From Alteromonas hispanica (GTDB lineage Bacteria > Pseudomonadota > Gammaproteobacteria > Enterobacterales > Alteromonadaceae): a stretch of DNA of 64,000 nucleotides. Location: contig NZ_JAAAWP010000011.1 in the NCBI RefSeq assembly GCF_010500915.1, forward strand, positions 1 to 64,000, in the 5' to 3' direction. The notes under the pieces were generated by a model. The model saw nothing but the letters and a program-made list of their open reading frames with translations. It searched no databases and was not told the origin of the DNA. The first letter of the stretch is position 1. Every line of letters begins with the position of its first letter. This document shows, piece by piece, positions 56,648-64,000 of this stretch. The translations under genes and the position numbers were made by a program.

Positions 56648-58933
56648 ATGAGTGACGAGATCATTATTAATAGCGAAGGCGTGGAACAGCTCGCCATGAG
56701 ACGTTTCACTGAAGACGCTTATCTTAACTATTCCATGTACGTAATTATGGATAGAGCATTACCCCACATTTCAGATGGGTTAAAGCCTGTTCAGCGCCGC
56801 ATTATTTATGCGATGTCAGACCTTGGATTAAGTGCAAACGCAAAATATAAAAAGTCAGCCAGAACCGTGGGTGATGTACTAGGTAAATTTCATCCCCATG
56901 GCGATTCGGCTTGTTACGAAGCCATGGTGTTAATGGCACAGCCGTTTTCTTATCGATATCCACTGGTTGACGGACAGGGTAACTGGGGGGCACCTGACGA
57001 TCCTAAATCTTTTGCTGCCATGCGTTATACCGAAGCAAAACTGTCTCGCTTTGCCGAAGTATTGTTGAATGAGCTCGGTCAGGGCACGGTGGACTGGGTA
57101 CCGAATTTCGACGGTACTTTAGAGGAGCCGAGCACGCTTCCGGCACGGCTTCCGCATATTTTGTTAAATGGCGTAACAGGTATTGCAGTAGGAATGGCAA
57201 CGGATATCCCTCCTCATAACGTGAGGGAATTAGCCTCAGCCTGTGCAATGCTTTTAGACAATAGCAAGGCAGATTTAACCGACGTACTTGAGCATGTAAA
57301 CGGGCCAGATTATCCCACGGATGCGGAAATAATAACGCCCAAATCGGATATCCGTAAGCTTTACGAAACCGGGCGTGGCTCAATTAAAATGCGCGCTGTA
57401 TATCACGAAGAAAATGGCGATATCGTTATCACCGCACTGCCGCATCAAGCATCCGGTGCTAAAATATTAGAACAAATAGCTGCGCAGATGCAGGCTAAAA
57501 AGCTGCCTATGGTGAGTGACTTACGAGACGAATCGGACCATGAAAATCCCACTCGACTTGTCGTTACGCCGCGCTCTAATCGCATTGATGTAATGCAGCT
57601 CATGCAGCACCTTTTTGCGACTACAGATTTAGAAAAAAATTATCGCGTAAACCTCAACATGATTGGGTTGGATGGACGACCTCAGGTTAAAGATTTACGC
57701 ACAATATTATCTGAGTGGTTGCAGTACCGAAAGGATACAGTTACCCGCAGACTGCAATACCGACTAGATAAAGTTCTGGCTCGACTGCATATATTAGAAG
57801 GCTTACTCATCGCCTTTTTAAATATTGATGAAGTGATAGAAATTATTCGTACCTATGATAAGCCAAAGCCGGAACTTATGACCCGTTTTGGTTTGAGCGA
57901 TAAGCAAGCTGAAGCAATTTTAGAGTTAAAGCTTCGTCACCTTGCTAAGCTCGAAGAAATGAAAATTAAGGGCGAACAAGACGAGCTTGCCGCGGAAAGA
58001 GATAAGTTACAAACTCTTCTCGGCTCAGATAGACGCTTAAAGACACTTATTAAGAAAGAGATTTTAGCCGACGCTGAAAAATATGGCGATGATAGGCGCT
58101 CTCCAATTGTTGAGCGAGGCGAAGCTAAGGCGCTGTCTGAAAAAGAACTCATACCCGCCGAGTCGATCACCGTGGTGTTATCCGAAAAAGGCTGGGCCCG
58201 CTGTGCTAAAGGGCACGATATTGATGCAGAAAGCTTAAGTTATAAAGCCGGCGATGGATACCTTGGAAGTGCAGAAGGTAAAAGCAATCAGCCTGCCGTA
58301 TTTATGGATTCTTCTGGACGAACTTTTTCCTGTGATGCTCACGGCCTACCGTCTGCACGCAGTCAGGGAGAGCCACTTACCGGCCGCTTTAATATTGTAG
58401 GCGGAGAGTCCTTTGAGCACGTCATAATGGCATCAGATGACAGTAAGTTTTTGGTGGGATCAGATGCAGGTTATGGGTTTGTAGGCACATTCAAAGACAT
58501 GGTAAGTAAGAATAAGGCAGGTAAAGCCTACCTATCCTTGCCTGTTGCAGCGAAAGTTTTAGCGCCAATACCGGTGTCTAACCCAGAGACAGATATGTGT
58601 TTAAGCATCTCTAACGAAGGAAGAATGCTTATGTTTCCTCTTAGAGACTTACCGAGTTTAGGCAAGGGGAAAGGCAACAAGCTTATCAATATTCCTTCGG
58701 CAAAGTCTCAATCGAGAGAAGAGTATGTGAAAGTACTTGCCGTTGTACCTGAAGACGCCTCCGTTAAAGTTATTGCGGGTAAACGCAATATGACGTTGTC
58801 AGCTCAAGATTTAACACACTATCACGGAGAGCGCGGAAGACGAGGCAATAAACTTCCAAGAGGGCTACAGCGAGTCGATGGCGTCGAAGTTGTTTTCGAC
58901 AGCACGAATAAAAGTGGCGAAACAGCGGATTAA
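56648..58933 (+). CDS. parC: DNA topoisomerase IV subunit A
   Basis: 761 residues. ParC rather than GyrA: the N-terminus ([35 protein letters not shown]) and overall length fit ParC (E. coli 752). The catalytic tyrosine is in [12 protein letters not shown]. The quinolone-resistance region [19 protein letters not shown] has Ser and Glu at the positions of E. coli Ser80 and Glu84, so it is wild type. Topoisomerase IV decatenates daughter chromosomes. parE is not adjacent in the window. Confidence 0.95.
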   Translation: MSDEIIINSEGVEQLAMRRFTEDAYLNYSMYVIMDRALPHISDGLKPVQRRIIYAMSDLGLSANAKYKKSARTVGDVLGKFHPHGDSACYEAMVLMAQPFSYRYPLVDGQGNWGAPDDPKSFAAMRYTEAKLSRFAEVLLNELGQGTVDWVPNFDGTLEEPSTLPARLPHILLNGVTGIAVGMATDIPPHNVRELASACAMLLDNSKADLTDVLEHVNGPDYPTDAEIITPKSDIRKLYETGRGSIKMRAVYHEENGDIVITALPHQASGAKILEQIAAQMQAKKLPMVSDLRDESDHENPTRLVVTPRSNRIDVMQLMQHLFATTDLEKNYRVNLNMIGLDGRPQVKDLRTILSEWLQYRKDTVTRRLQYRLDKVLARLHILEGLLIAFLNIDEVIEIIRTYDKPKPELMTRFGLSDKQAEAILELKLRHLAKLEEMKIKGEQDELAAERDKLQTLLGSDRRLKTLIKKEILADAEKYGDDRRSPIVERGEAKALSEKELIPAESITVVLSEKGWARCAKGHDIDAESLSYKAGDGYLGSAEGKSNQPAVFMDSSGRTFSCDAHGLPSARSQGEPLTGRFNIVGGESFEHVIMASDDSKFLVGSDAGYGFVGTFKDMVSKNKAGKAYLSLPVAAKVLAPIPVSNPETDMCLSISNEGRMLMFPLRDLPSLGKGKGNKLINIPSAKSQSREEYVKVLAVVPEDASVKVIAGKRNMTLSAQDLTHYHGERGRRGNKLPRGLQRVDGVEVVFDSTNKSGETAD

Positions 58934-58990
58934 TTACCAAGTTTGCCATCCGTGAACTACACTTTTTTAAGTATTTAAAGGAATAGTCAG

Positions 58991-59530
58991 ATGTTAGGAA
59001 TCGTCTTTACATCGTTAATCGATATGTTGGAAGAAAACGTCTCTCCAGAGTTCGCTGATGACGTCATCGTGGCAGCAGAGCTTGAAAATGACGGGGCTTA
59101 TACCGCTGTGGGCTACTATCCGTATTCGGATATGGAGCGTCTATTAGGTGTTCTGATAGAGAAAACAGGAAAATCAGCCAACGAACTTCTTTATGACTTT
59201 GGCTACTACCTTTTTGGCAAGCTAGCCGCGGTTCACGGCGATGTGTTGGCTAATACCGAGGGTATGCTAGACATGTTAGGCCACCTTGACGACGATATTC
59301 ACGTACAGGTCAAAAAGCTATATCCCGATGCAGATTTGCCGCGCTTTAAAGTGTTATCGAGAACAGATACTACCATGCGTCTTCAATATTATTCTGAGCG
59401 CGATCTTTTCGCTCTTGCAGAAGGTTTAATGGATGCATCTGCAGATCATTTTAATTGTAAATTGGAGCGTGAAACTCACCAGCTCGCCACTCCTCACACA
59501 TACGAATTCAGTATAGCTGTCATTTCATAG
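58991..59530 (+). CDS. H-NOX heme-based nitric oxide sensor
   Basis: 179 residues, the typical standalone H-NOX length. The proximal heme ligand is H104 in HLDDDIHVQV, and the propionate-binding YxSxR motif is Y133-S135-R137 (QYYSERDLF). The start MLGIVFTSLIDMLEENV and segments GYYPYSDMERLLGVLIEKTG match the family. Standalone H-NOX proteins bind NO and regulate neighbouring kinases or c-di-GMP enzymes. AAAGGA precedes the start, and the GGDEF-EAL gene starts 8 bases after the stop, so the two form an operon. Confidence 0.92.
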   Translation: MLGIVFTSLIDMLEENVSPEFADDVIVAAELENDGAYTAVGYYPYSDMERLLGVLIEKTGKSANELLYDFGYYLFGKLAAVHGDVLANTEGMLDMLGHLDDDIHVQVKKLYPDADLPRFKVLSRTDTTMRLQYYSERDLFALAEGLMDASADHFNCKLERETHQLATPHTYEFSIAVIS

Positions 59531-59538
59531 GGCAGGAT

Positions 59539-61695
59539 ATGTCACAAGACTCAATAAACGGTGACAAACGTATTGCGTTACTAGAGCGCCGATTAAAGCG
59601 AGAAAAAAACGCAAGGGAACATGCTGAAACACTGCTTACGGAGAAGTCTCAGTCGCTTTACATTGCGTTACAAAAAAGTCAGGAAGCGCAAACCGATTTA
59701 GAGCTTGCGCTGTGGGCCTCTCAGGAGTCTTTTTGGAGCTGGCATGCTGACACAGATCTCATGGAAATCCGCTCTTTTTCTCTATATAGCGGAAATCGTT
59801 CTATGTGGTCGGGCACAGTAATTCAGTTACTCGCTCGGGTACATGAAGACGATATTGATAACCTACAGTTCCATTGGTCTATGGCTGTGCATGGCAACCG
59901 AGATCGTATTGAAGTGTCTTTTCGATTGCGGTTTAAAAACGACTTTCAATGGATACGTCTACGAGGCCGAGTACTGAAACGAGGCACTTCGAATGAAGCT
60001 CTTAATATCGTTGGTACTACCAAAGATATTACGCAACAGCGCAAAGCGGAACAGTCTTTCGATTTAATGGCCTCAGCATTTGCCAGCTCTAGGGAGCCCA
60101 TGCTGGTACTAACCCCCAATCTTGTTATTACCGAATGCAATGATGCGTTTCTTCGCATGCTAGAAGCGCCAGTGAAAGAGGCCTGTATAGGCCAAAACTT
60201 TAATGATCTATTGGTATCGGAACGCGTTGATGAAACGACTCTACTGCACGATAAGCAAGCTCGCTTCGAGTCGAAAATAGATTCTCTATCTGGGGTGACT
60301 CGTAGCGTGGATATTTCAATAGCGCTGTTTGAAGCACACAGGCAAACCTCTTCATACCTTATCGCAACACTAAGAGACGTTAGCGACAGAAAGCGCAACG
60401 AAGCGCGACTTAGGCAGTTGGCGCAACACGATGACCTTACGGGGCTGTCTAACCGAAATGCACTTCGCGAGTCTATCGACTCATACGCCGATAATGGTGA
60501 ACCATTCCTTCTTGTATTTCTAGATTTAGATGGCTTCAAAGCTATTAATGACAGCGCTGGTCACGAGAAAGGCGATGAAGAGTTGCAGCGAGTGGCAGCG
60601 CTACTTACCGCAATGTTCGGCCCTATCGGTGAAGTTGGACGATGGGGGGGAGATGAGTTTTTAGTGCTGCTAAAAGGGCTCTCTTCGCAAAGCGTGAAAG
60701 AGAAGTGTGAAAAACTGATTGAACAAATAGAGGAGGAAACCATTTATGCTAAAGGCACAGAATTGCGTTTATCTTCTAGTATCGGTGTTGCGACTTATCC
60801 AGAGCACAGTGACGAAATAAAAAGCCTTATTCAATGTGCAGACGCGGCTATGTATCGGGCAAAAGAATTAGGTAAAGGGCAAGTATTTATCTACGAACCT
60901 GGGCTGTACGAGAGTATGACGCAGCAGGTGAGCATGGTAAACGACTTGCGAAAAGCTGTTGAAAACCACCTTCTTGATTTTTATATCCAAGGCAAATATG
61001 ACCTACATGGGAATTTAAAAGGAGGAGAAGTGTTATGCCGGTGGATATCAGGCTTGCACGGTGTGGTTTCTCCTACTGTGTTTATTCCCATTGCTGAGGA
61101 GCACAATCTCGATAGCGCTATCGGTTTATATGCAATAGAAGCCGCGTGCGACTATATCTCTATAATGGAATCGCAACAGGGAGAGGCTATTCCCCTATCG
61201 GTGAACATTAGTGCGAATCAAATGCTTGATAGCGAGTTTCCTAATAAAGCAATTGATATTTGTCGTGCGAACCATGTATCACCAGAATACATAGAGCTAG
61301 AGCTCACCGAATCGGTTTTTATTCGTGATGAAAAGGCCGCCTTGCGCTCGCTTAACGTGCTTCGTGAACTAGGTTTTAGGCTGTCTTTAGATGATTTTGG
61401 TAGCGGCTTCTCATCGCTTAGCTACCTGAGAATGTTTCAATTCCAAGTGGTGAAAGTAGACAGGAGCTTAGTAAAAGGCGTGCATGAAGATAGTAAGGCC
61501 TATGCCTTATTTAGCGGCCTGATTACCATGCTTCGCAGTTTAGAAATTGATGTTGTTGCGGAGGGAGTTGAGCTAGAGACTTATTTACCCTTTATGGAAC
61601 AGGCCGATGTGCAATTAATGCAGGGATTTTATTTCGATAAGCCCATGCCTTATGATCAGTTCTTGGCGCGCCACACTTCAGACACTAAGCGATAG
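59539..61695 (+). CDS. H-NOX-associated GGDEF-EAL c-di-GMP enzyme
   Basis: 718 residues. N-terminal helix about 10-55, a PAS-type domain about 60-165, a second PAS about 172-285, GGDEF about 290-455 and EAL about 470-710. The cyclase motif GGDEF (370-374) is intact; no RxxD inhibitory site lies before it (GPIGEVGRWGGDEF). In the EAL domain E497 is kept in an EVL variant, with N556, E591, D618-D619 and K639 all present, so phosphodiesterase activity is also possible. The preceding H-NOX gene suggests that NO switches the balance of c-di-GMP synthesis and breakdown, as in other H-NOX/HaCE pairs. No membrane segment. Confidence 0.92.
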   Translation: MSQDSINGDKRIALLERRLKREKNAREHAETLLTEKSQSLYIALQKSQEAQTDLELALWASQESFWSWHADTDLMEIRSFSLYSGNRSMWSGTVIQLLARVHEDDIDNLQFHWSMAVHGNRDRIEVSFRLRFKNDFQWIRLRGRVLKRGTSNEALNIVGTTKDITQQRKAEQSFDLMASAFASSREPMLVLTPNLVITECNDAFLRMLEAPVKEACIGQNFNDLLVSERVDETTLLHDKQARFESKIDSLSGVTRSVDISIALFEAHRQTSSYLIATLRDVSDRKRNEARLRQLAQHDDLTGLSNRNALRESIDSYADNGEPFLLVFLDLDGFKAINDSAGHEKGDEELQRVAALLTAMFGPIGEVGRWGGDEFLVLLKGLSSQSVKEKCEKLIEQIEEETIYAKGTELRLSSSIGVATYPEHSDEIKSLIQCADAAMYRAKELGKGQVFIYEPGLYESMTQQVSMVNDLRKAVENHLLDFYIQGKYDLHGNLKGGEVLCRWISGLHGVVSPTVFIPIAEEHNLDSAIGLYAIEAACDYISIMESQQGEAIPLSVNISANQMLDSEFPNKAIDICRANHVSPEYIELELTESVFIRDEKAALRSLNVLRELGFRLSLDDFGSGFSSLSYLRMFQFQVVKVDRSLVKGVHEDSKAYALFSGLITMLRSLEIDVVAEGVELETYLPFMEQADVQLMQGFYFDKPMPYDQFLARHTSDTKR

Positions 61696-61730
61696 TAGAC
61701 GTTCAAGTATCTCTATAAAACGCTATCAGC

Positions 61731-61778
61731 GCTAAAAAAGCCCCAGTGCACGATTTTTATGAACATTGGGGCTTTAGC
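61731..61778. terminator. bidirectional terminator after the H-NOX operon
   Basis: GCTAAAAAAGCCCCAGTG and CATTGGGGCTTTAGC pair imperfectly (one mismatch within the core stem), with A and T tracts on both flanks. It lies between the GGDEF-EAL gene and the convergent DUF1338 gene. Confidence 0.8.
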
Positions 61779-61802
61779 TGTTAATGCTGTTTTATCAATA
61801 CC

Positions 61803-62609
61803 TTATTTGGCATTGGTACTTTCAAAAATTTTATCTGCAGAAGCAGCCACAAACCCTTGATAACGTTTACCGTTTGGCATGTCATACCGTTGAGCAAATT
61901 CATAAAAGCAACTGGGGATAGATAGGGTTTCTTCAACAAATGCCACTTCGGCCCTGTCTGCCATAGTAGATGACTGCGCTAAGAACACATCTGGGCCGCC
62001 TTTAATTTCGCCGCCCGACGTGTTTAACACAAATCCAGCCTCTTTAAGCAGCATATTAACGTCGCTTAATTCGTTAGTTTTACTTAAGTGATTAACACTT
62101 ACCGTAAAGTGGTTCGCTCTAAAGCCCCAAGCCGCCATCCAAGCTGCGTATTCAGACTCGTTTAGCAGGGTGTCGTATTGCGCCTTGCTGACATCCCAGT
62201 GCTTACCAGAATACAAGAAGTTGTCGGCGTCGGTGATGTTGCTGGGCATCTGAGCAACAAGTTCTTTAATGATATCTTGTGCGTCATCCGACAGCTCATC
62301 AACACGAAGCTCACTAATAAACACTTTTGGTTTTGTCTCGTCTGGGTGCTCAAAGTGTTTTGCGGTCAGTTTCTTAGCTTCAAAGTTGTAATCGCCTTTT
62401 GCTTCATAGCCCAGTGCTAGAAAATGCGCTGCTAATTTATCAAGGCGGGTCTTGTCTAACGCAAAGGTTCTAAATGCCACATGGTCGTTAACAATATTGC
62501 TATTGTTTTCTTCACCGGCGAGCAGTGTATGAATTTTGTGTGCAGACGGCGTTATTTTTACGTAGTCTTCCCACATGTTGGCAAATAAAGTATCGATATT
62601 GCTATGCAT
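61803..62609 (-). CDS. DUF1338 family protein (2-oxoadipate dioxygenase-like)
   Basis: 268 residues. DUF1338 pattern: an N-terminal helical part and vicinal-oxygen-chelate-like elements with DHVAFRTFALDKT (about 42-54) and AWGFRANHFTVSVNHL (about 164-179), whose histidines probably bind a metal. Members of the wider family (HglS/YdcJ) are Fe(II)-dependent 2-oxoadipate decarboxylases/dioxygenases that form 2-hydroxyglutarate in lysine breakdown. The short form here, 21 bases after astD, may act in arginine or glutamate catabolism. The exact substrate is unknown. Confidence 0.82.
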   Translation of the reverse strand: MHSNIDTLFANMWEDYVKITPSAHKIHTLLAGEENNSNIVNDHVAFRTFALDKTRLDKLAAHFLALGYEAKGDYNFEAKKLTAKHFEHPDETKPKVFISELRVDELSDDAQDIIKELVAQMPSNITDADNFLYSGKHWDVSKAQYDTLLNESEYAAWMAAWGFRANHFTVSVNHLSKTNELSDVNMLLKEAGFVLNTSGGEIKGGPDVFLAQSSTMADRAEVAFVEETLSIPSCFYEFAQRYDMPNGKRYQGFVAASADKIFESTNAK

Positions 62610-62630
62610 TTTAGTAGGATCCTTGCATTT

Positions 62631-64000
62631 TTATAATGATAAGCCAGGGCTTAATTTACCCGGTAGCGTAACTTTATCGAGCTCAACTGACGCCACAGGG
62701 TACGCGCAATAGTCTGCTGCGTAGAAGGCGCTGGCTCTGTGGTTTCCACTGTCGCCAATACCGCCAAATGGCGCTGCGCTACTTGCCCCTGTTATAGGTC
62801 TATTCCAATTAACAATGCCTGCGCGAATACGAGCAAAGAAGTAACGATAGTCCTCTTCGCTATCACCTAGAAGGCCAGCAGATAAACCAAAGCTTGTATT
62901 ATTGGCTTCCGCTATCGCCTCGTCGAAGTCTGTATATCTAATTACTTTGAGCAGAGGGCCAAAGTGCTCTTCATCAGGTAAGGAAGCCAGCATATCAGTA
63001 ACATCGATAATACCTGGTGTGGCGAAGCCTTTTTGCGAATCTGGTTGCGTTAATCGAACCAGTACTTTGCCACCAAGCGCCTCTAGTTCATTTTGAGCAG
63101 TAACCATGGAAGCCGCTGCTTTGCTTGAGATCATCGCTCCCATAAAAGGCTGATCTTGCGCGTCATAGTCATCTACTTTGATATTTTTTGTAATGGTAAT
63201 TAAACGCTCAAGGATGGCGTCACCATTAGCATTAGCAGGTAAGAATAGACGACGGGCACAGGTGCAGCGTTGTCCCGATGTAATAAAGGCAGACTGCACA
63301 ATATCATGAGCTGCAGCATCAATGTCGCTCACATCTTTGACAATTAAAGGGTTGTTTCCACCCATTTCAAGGGCAAGAATTTTGCCTGGATGGCCGGCAA
63401 ATTGTTCATGCAGCACTTTACCTGTGCGCGAGCTGCCGGTGAAAAACAAGCCGTCGATATCGTTATGAGAAGCAAGAGCCTTACCTGTTTCAACTTCACC
63501 TTGAACAAGGTTAAGTACGCCTTTTGGCAAACCAGCGGCATCCCATAGCTTTACCATTTCTTGAGCGACCATCGGAGTAAGGTCACTTGGCTTAAACACG
63601 ATAGTATTGCCCGCAATGAGTGCTGGAACAATATGGCCGTTAGGTAGGTGGCCAGGAAAATTATACGGGCCAAAGACGGCAACAACACCGTGGGGCTTGT
63701 GACGAATAAATGCTTTGCCCACAGGCATAGGGTTTTCTACATCACCTGTACGCTCGAAAAAGGCTTTTTCAGAAATGCCTATTTTTCCCATCATGGCACC
63801 CACTTCCGTTGCGGTTTCCCACTCAGGCTTGCCAGTTTCTTTCGCCATTACTTTGGCTAAATGTTCTTTAGCGCCTTCAAGTTTGCTGCCGAACACTTTG
63901 ATGATTTCTAGACGCTGCTCTACAGTTTTTAAACTCCATTCAACAAGTGCAGCCCGTGCTGATTTAACAGCAGCATCAATTTGTGACGCAGAAGCCGATT
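62631..64000 (-). CDS. astD: N-succinylglutamate 5-semialdehyde dehydrogenase (5' end outside window)
   Basis: Aldehyde dehydrogenase of the arginine succinyltransferase pathway, oxidising succinylglutamate semialdehyde to succinylglutamate with NAD. The open frame continues to the window edge (residues [20 protein letters not shown] precede the first internal GTG), so the gene starts beyond 64000. Visible features are [22 protein letters not shown], the NAD loop [13 protein letters not shown], catalytic Glu in LEMGGNNPL and Cys in [12 protein letters not shown], plus the C-terminal [15 protein letters not shown]. The ALDH block between catalytic residues matches AstD rather than other ALDH types. 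DUF1338 follows 21 bases after the stop. Confidence 0.93.
   Translation of the reverse strand, partial: SASASQIDAAVKSARAALVEWSLKTVEQRLEIIKVFGSKLEGAKEHLAKVMAKETGKPEWETATEVGAMMGKIGISEKAFFERTGDVENPMPVGKAFIRHKPHGVVAVFGPYNFPGHLPNGHIVPALIAGNTIVFKPSDLTPMVAQEMVKLWDAAGLPKGVLNLVQGEVETGKALASHNDIDGLFFTGSSRTGKVLHEQFAGHPGKILALEMGGNNPLIVKDVSDIDAAAHDIVQSAFITSGQRCTCARRLFLPANANGDAILERLITITKNIKVDDYDAQDQPFMGAMISSKAAASMVTAQNELEALGGKVLVRLTQPDSQKGFATPGIIDVTDMLASLPDEEHFGPLLKVIRYTDFDEAIAEANNTSFGLSAGLLGDSEEDYRYFFARIRAGIVNWNRPITGASSAAPFGGIGDSGNHRASAFYAADYCAYPVASVELDKVTLPGKLSPGLSL

Noticed and set aside
59946-60539. 197-codon minus-strand ORF inside the GGDEF-EAL gene
   Set aside because: Although long, it is antisense to an intact multi-domain gene and has Ser/Arg-rich shadow composition with no recognisable domain.

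Overview
This window looks like a chromosomal segment of a marine gammaproteobacterium of the Alteromonas type. That assignment rests on protein sequence character (HrpB, PyrB, DUF2982, YgjV-type protein, H-NOX next to a c-di-GMP enzyme), on the moderate GC content and on the mix of TonB-like, chemotaxis and c-di-GMP genes. It is inference; no database search was possible. No prophage, CRISPR array, intact insertion sequence or tRNA gene was seen. Almost everything is ordinary chromosomal backbone, and the unusual material is in small ORFs, intergenic structures and non-standard active-site residues.

Layout. 1-770: the 3' end of a ribosomal RNA operon (23S tail, 5S, terminator) followed by a 117-bp element with near-perfect 17-bp terminal inverted repeats. 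846-8235: a PH-domain membrane protein, gpmA, a DUF985 cupin, acnA and an orphan GAF-containing GspE/PilB-type ATPase. 8666-13912: the complete S10 ribosomal protein operon, with a strong sigma70 promoter, an attenuator-like leader hairpin, eleven genes rpsJ to rpsQ, and a terminator. The spc operon does not follow; waaA does.

15533-28633: a candidate small RNA, a CPA1 antiporter with an RCK domain, a lipoprotein, a chemoreceptor, an M3 peptidase lipoprotein, a YgjV-type membrane protein, purU, thpR with a duplicated ribosome-binding site, and hrpB. 29142-38331: a response regulator pair (REC-EAL and REC-HDOD), a lytic transglycosylase, mrcB (PBP1b), a 36-residue membrane microprotein with a 94-residue secreted partner, a DUF808 protein and a TonB/TolA-like single-pass protein. 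38433-40300: glnK-amtB behind an NtrC site and a sigma54 promoter. 40378-47072: ggt, a DyP peroxidase, an adenylate cyclase with a TPR-like tail, hemL and pyrB.

47120-52280: a TetR regulator divergent from an RND efflux pair, with a palindromic operator between them. 52362-56334: a 40-residue membrane microprotein overlapping a DUF2982 gene, then a large 7TMR-DISM hybrid histidine kinase with REC and Hpt domains. 56648-61695: parC, then an H-NOX/GGDEF-EAL pair that probably couples nitric oxide sensing to c-di-GMP. 61803-64000: a DUF1338 protein and a 5'-truncated astD of the arginine succinyltransferase pathway.

Themes: second-messenger signalling is dense (two EAL proteins, one GGDEF, a class III cyclase, an HDOD regulator, a hybrid kinase and a chemoreceptor). 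Nitrogen metabolism is represented by glnK-amtB, ggt and astD. Cell envelope functions are represented by mrcB, the transglycosylase, waaA and the RND pump.
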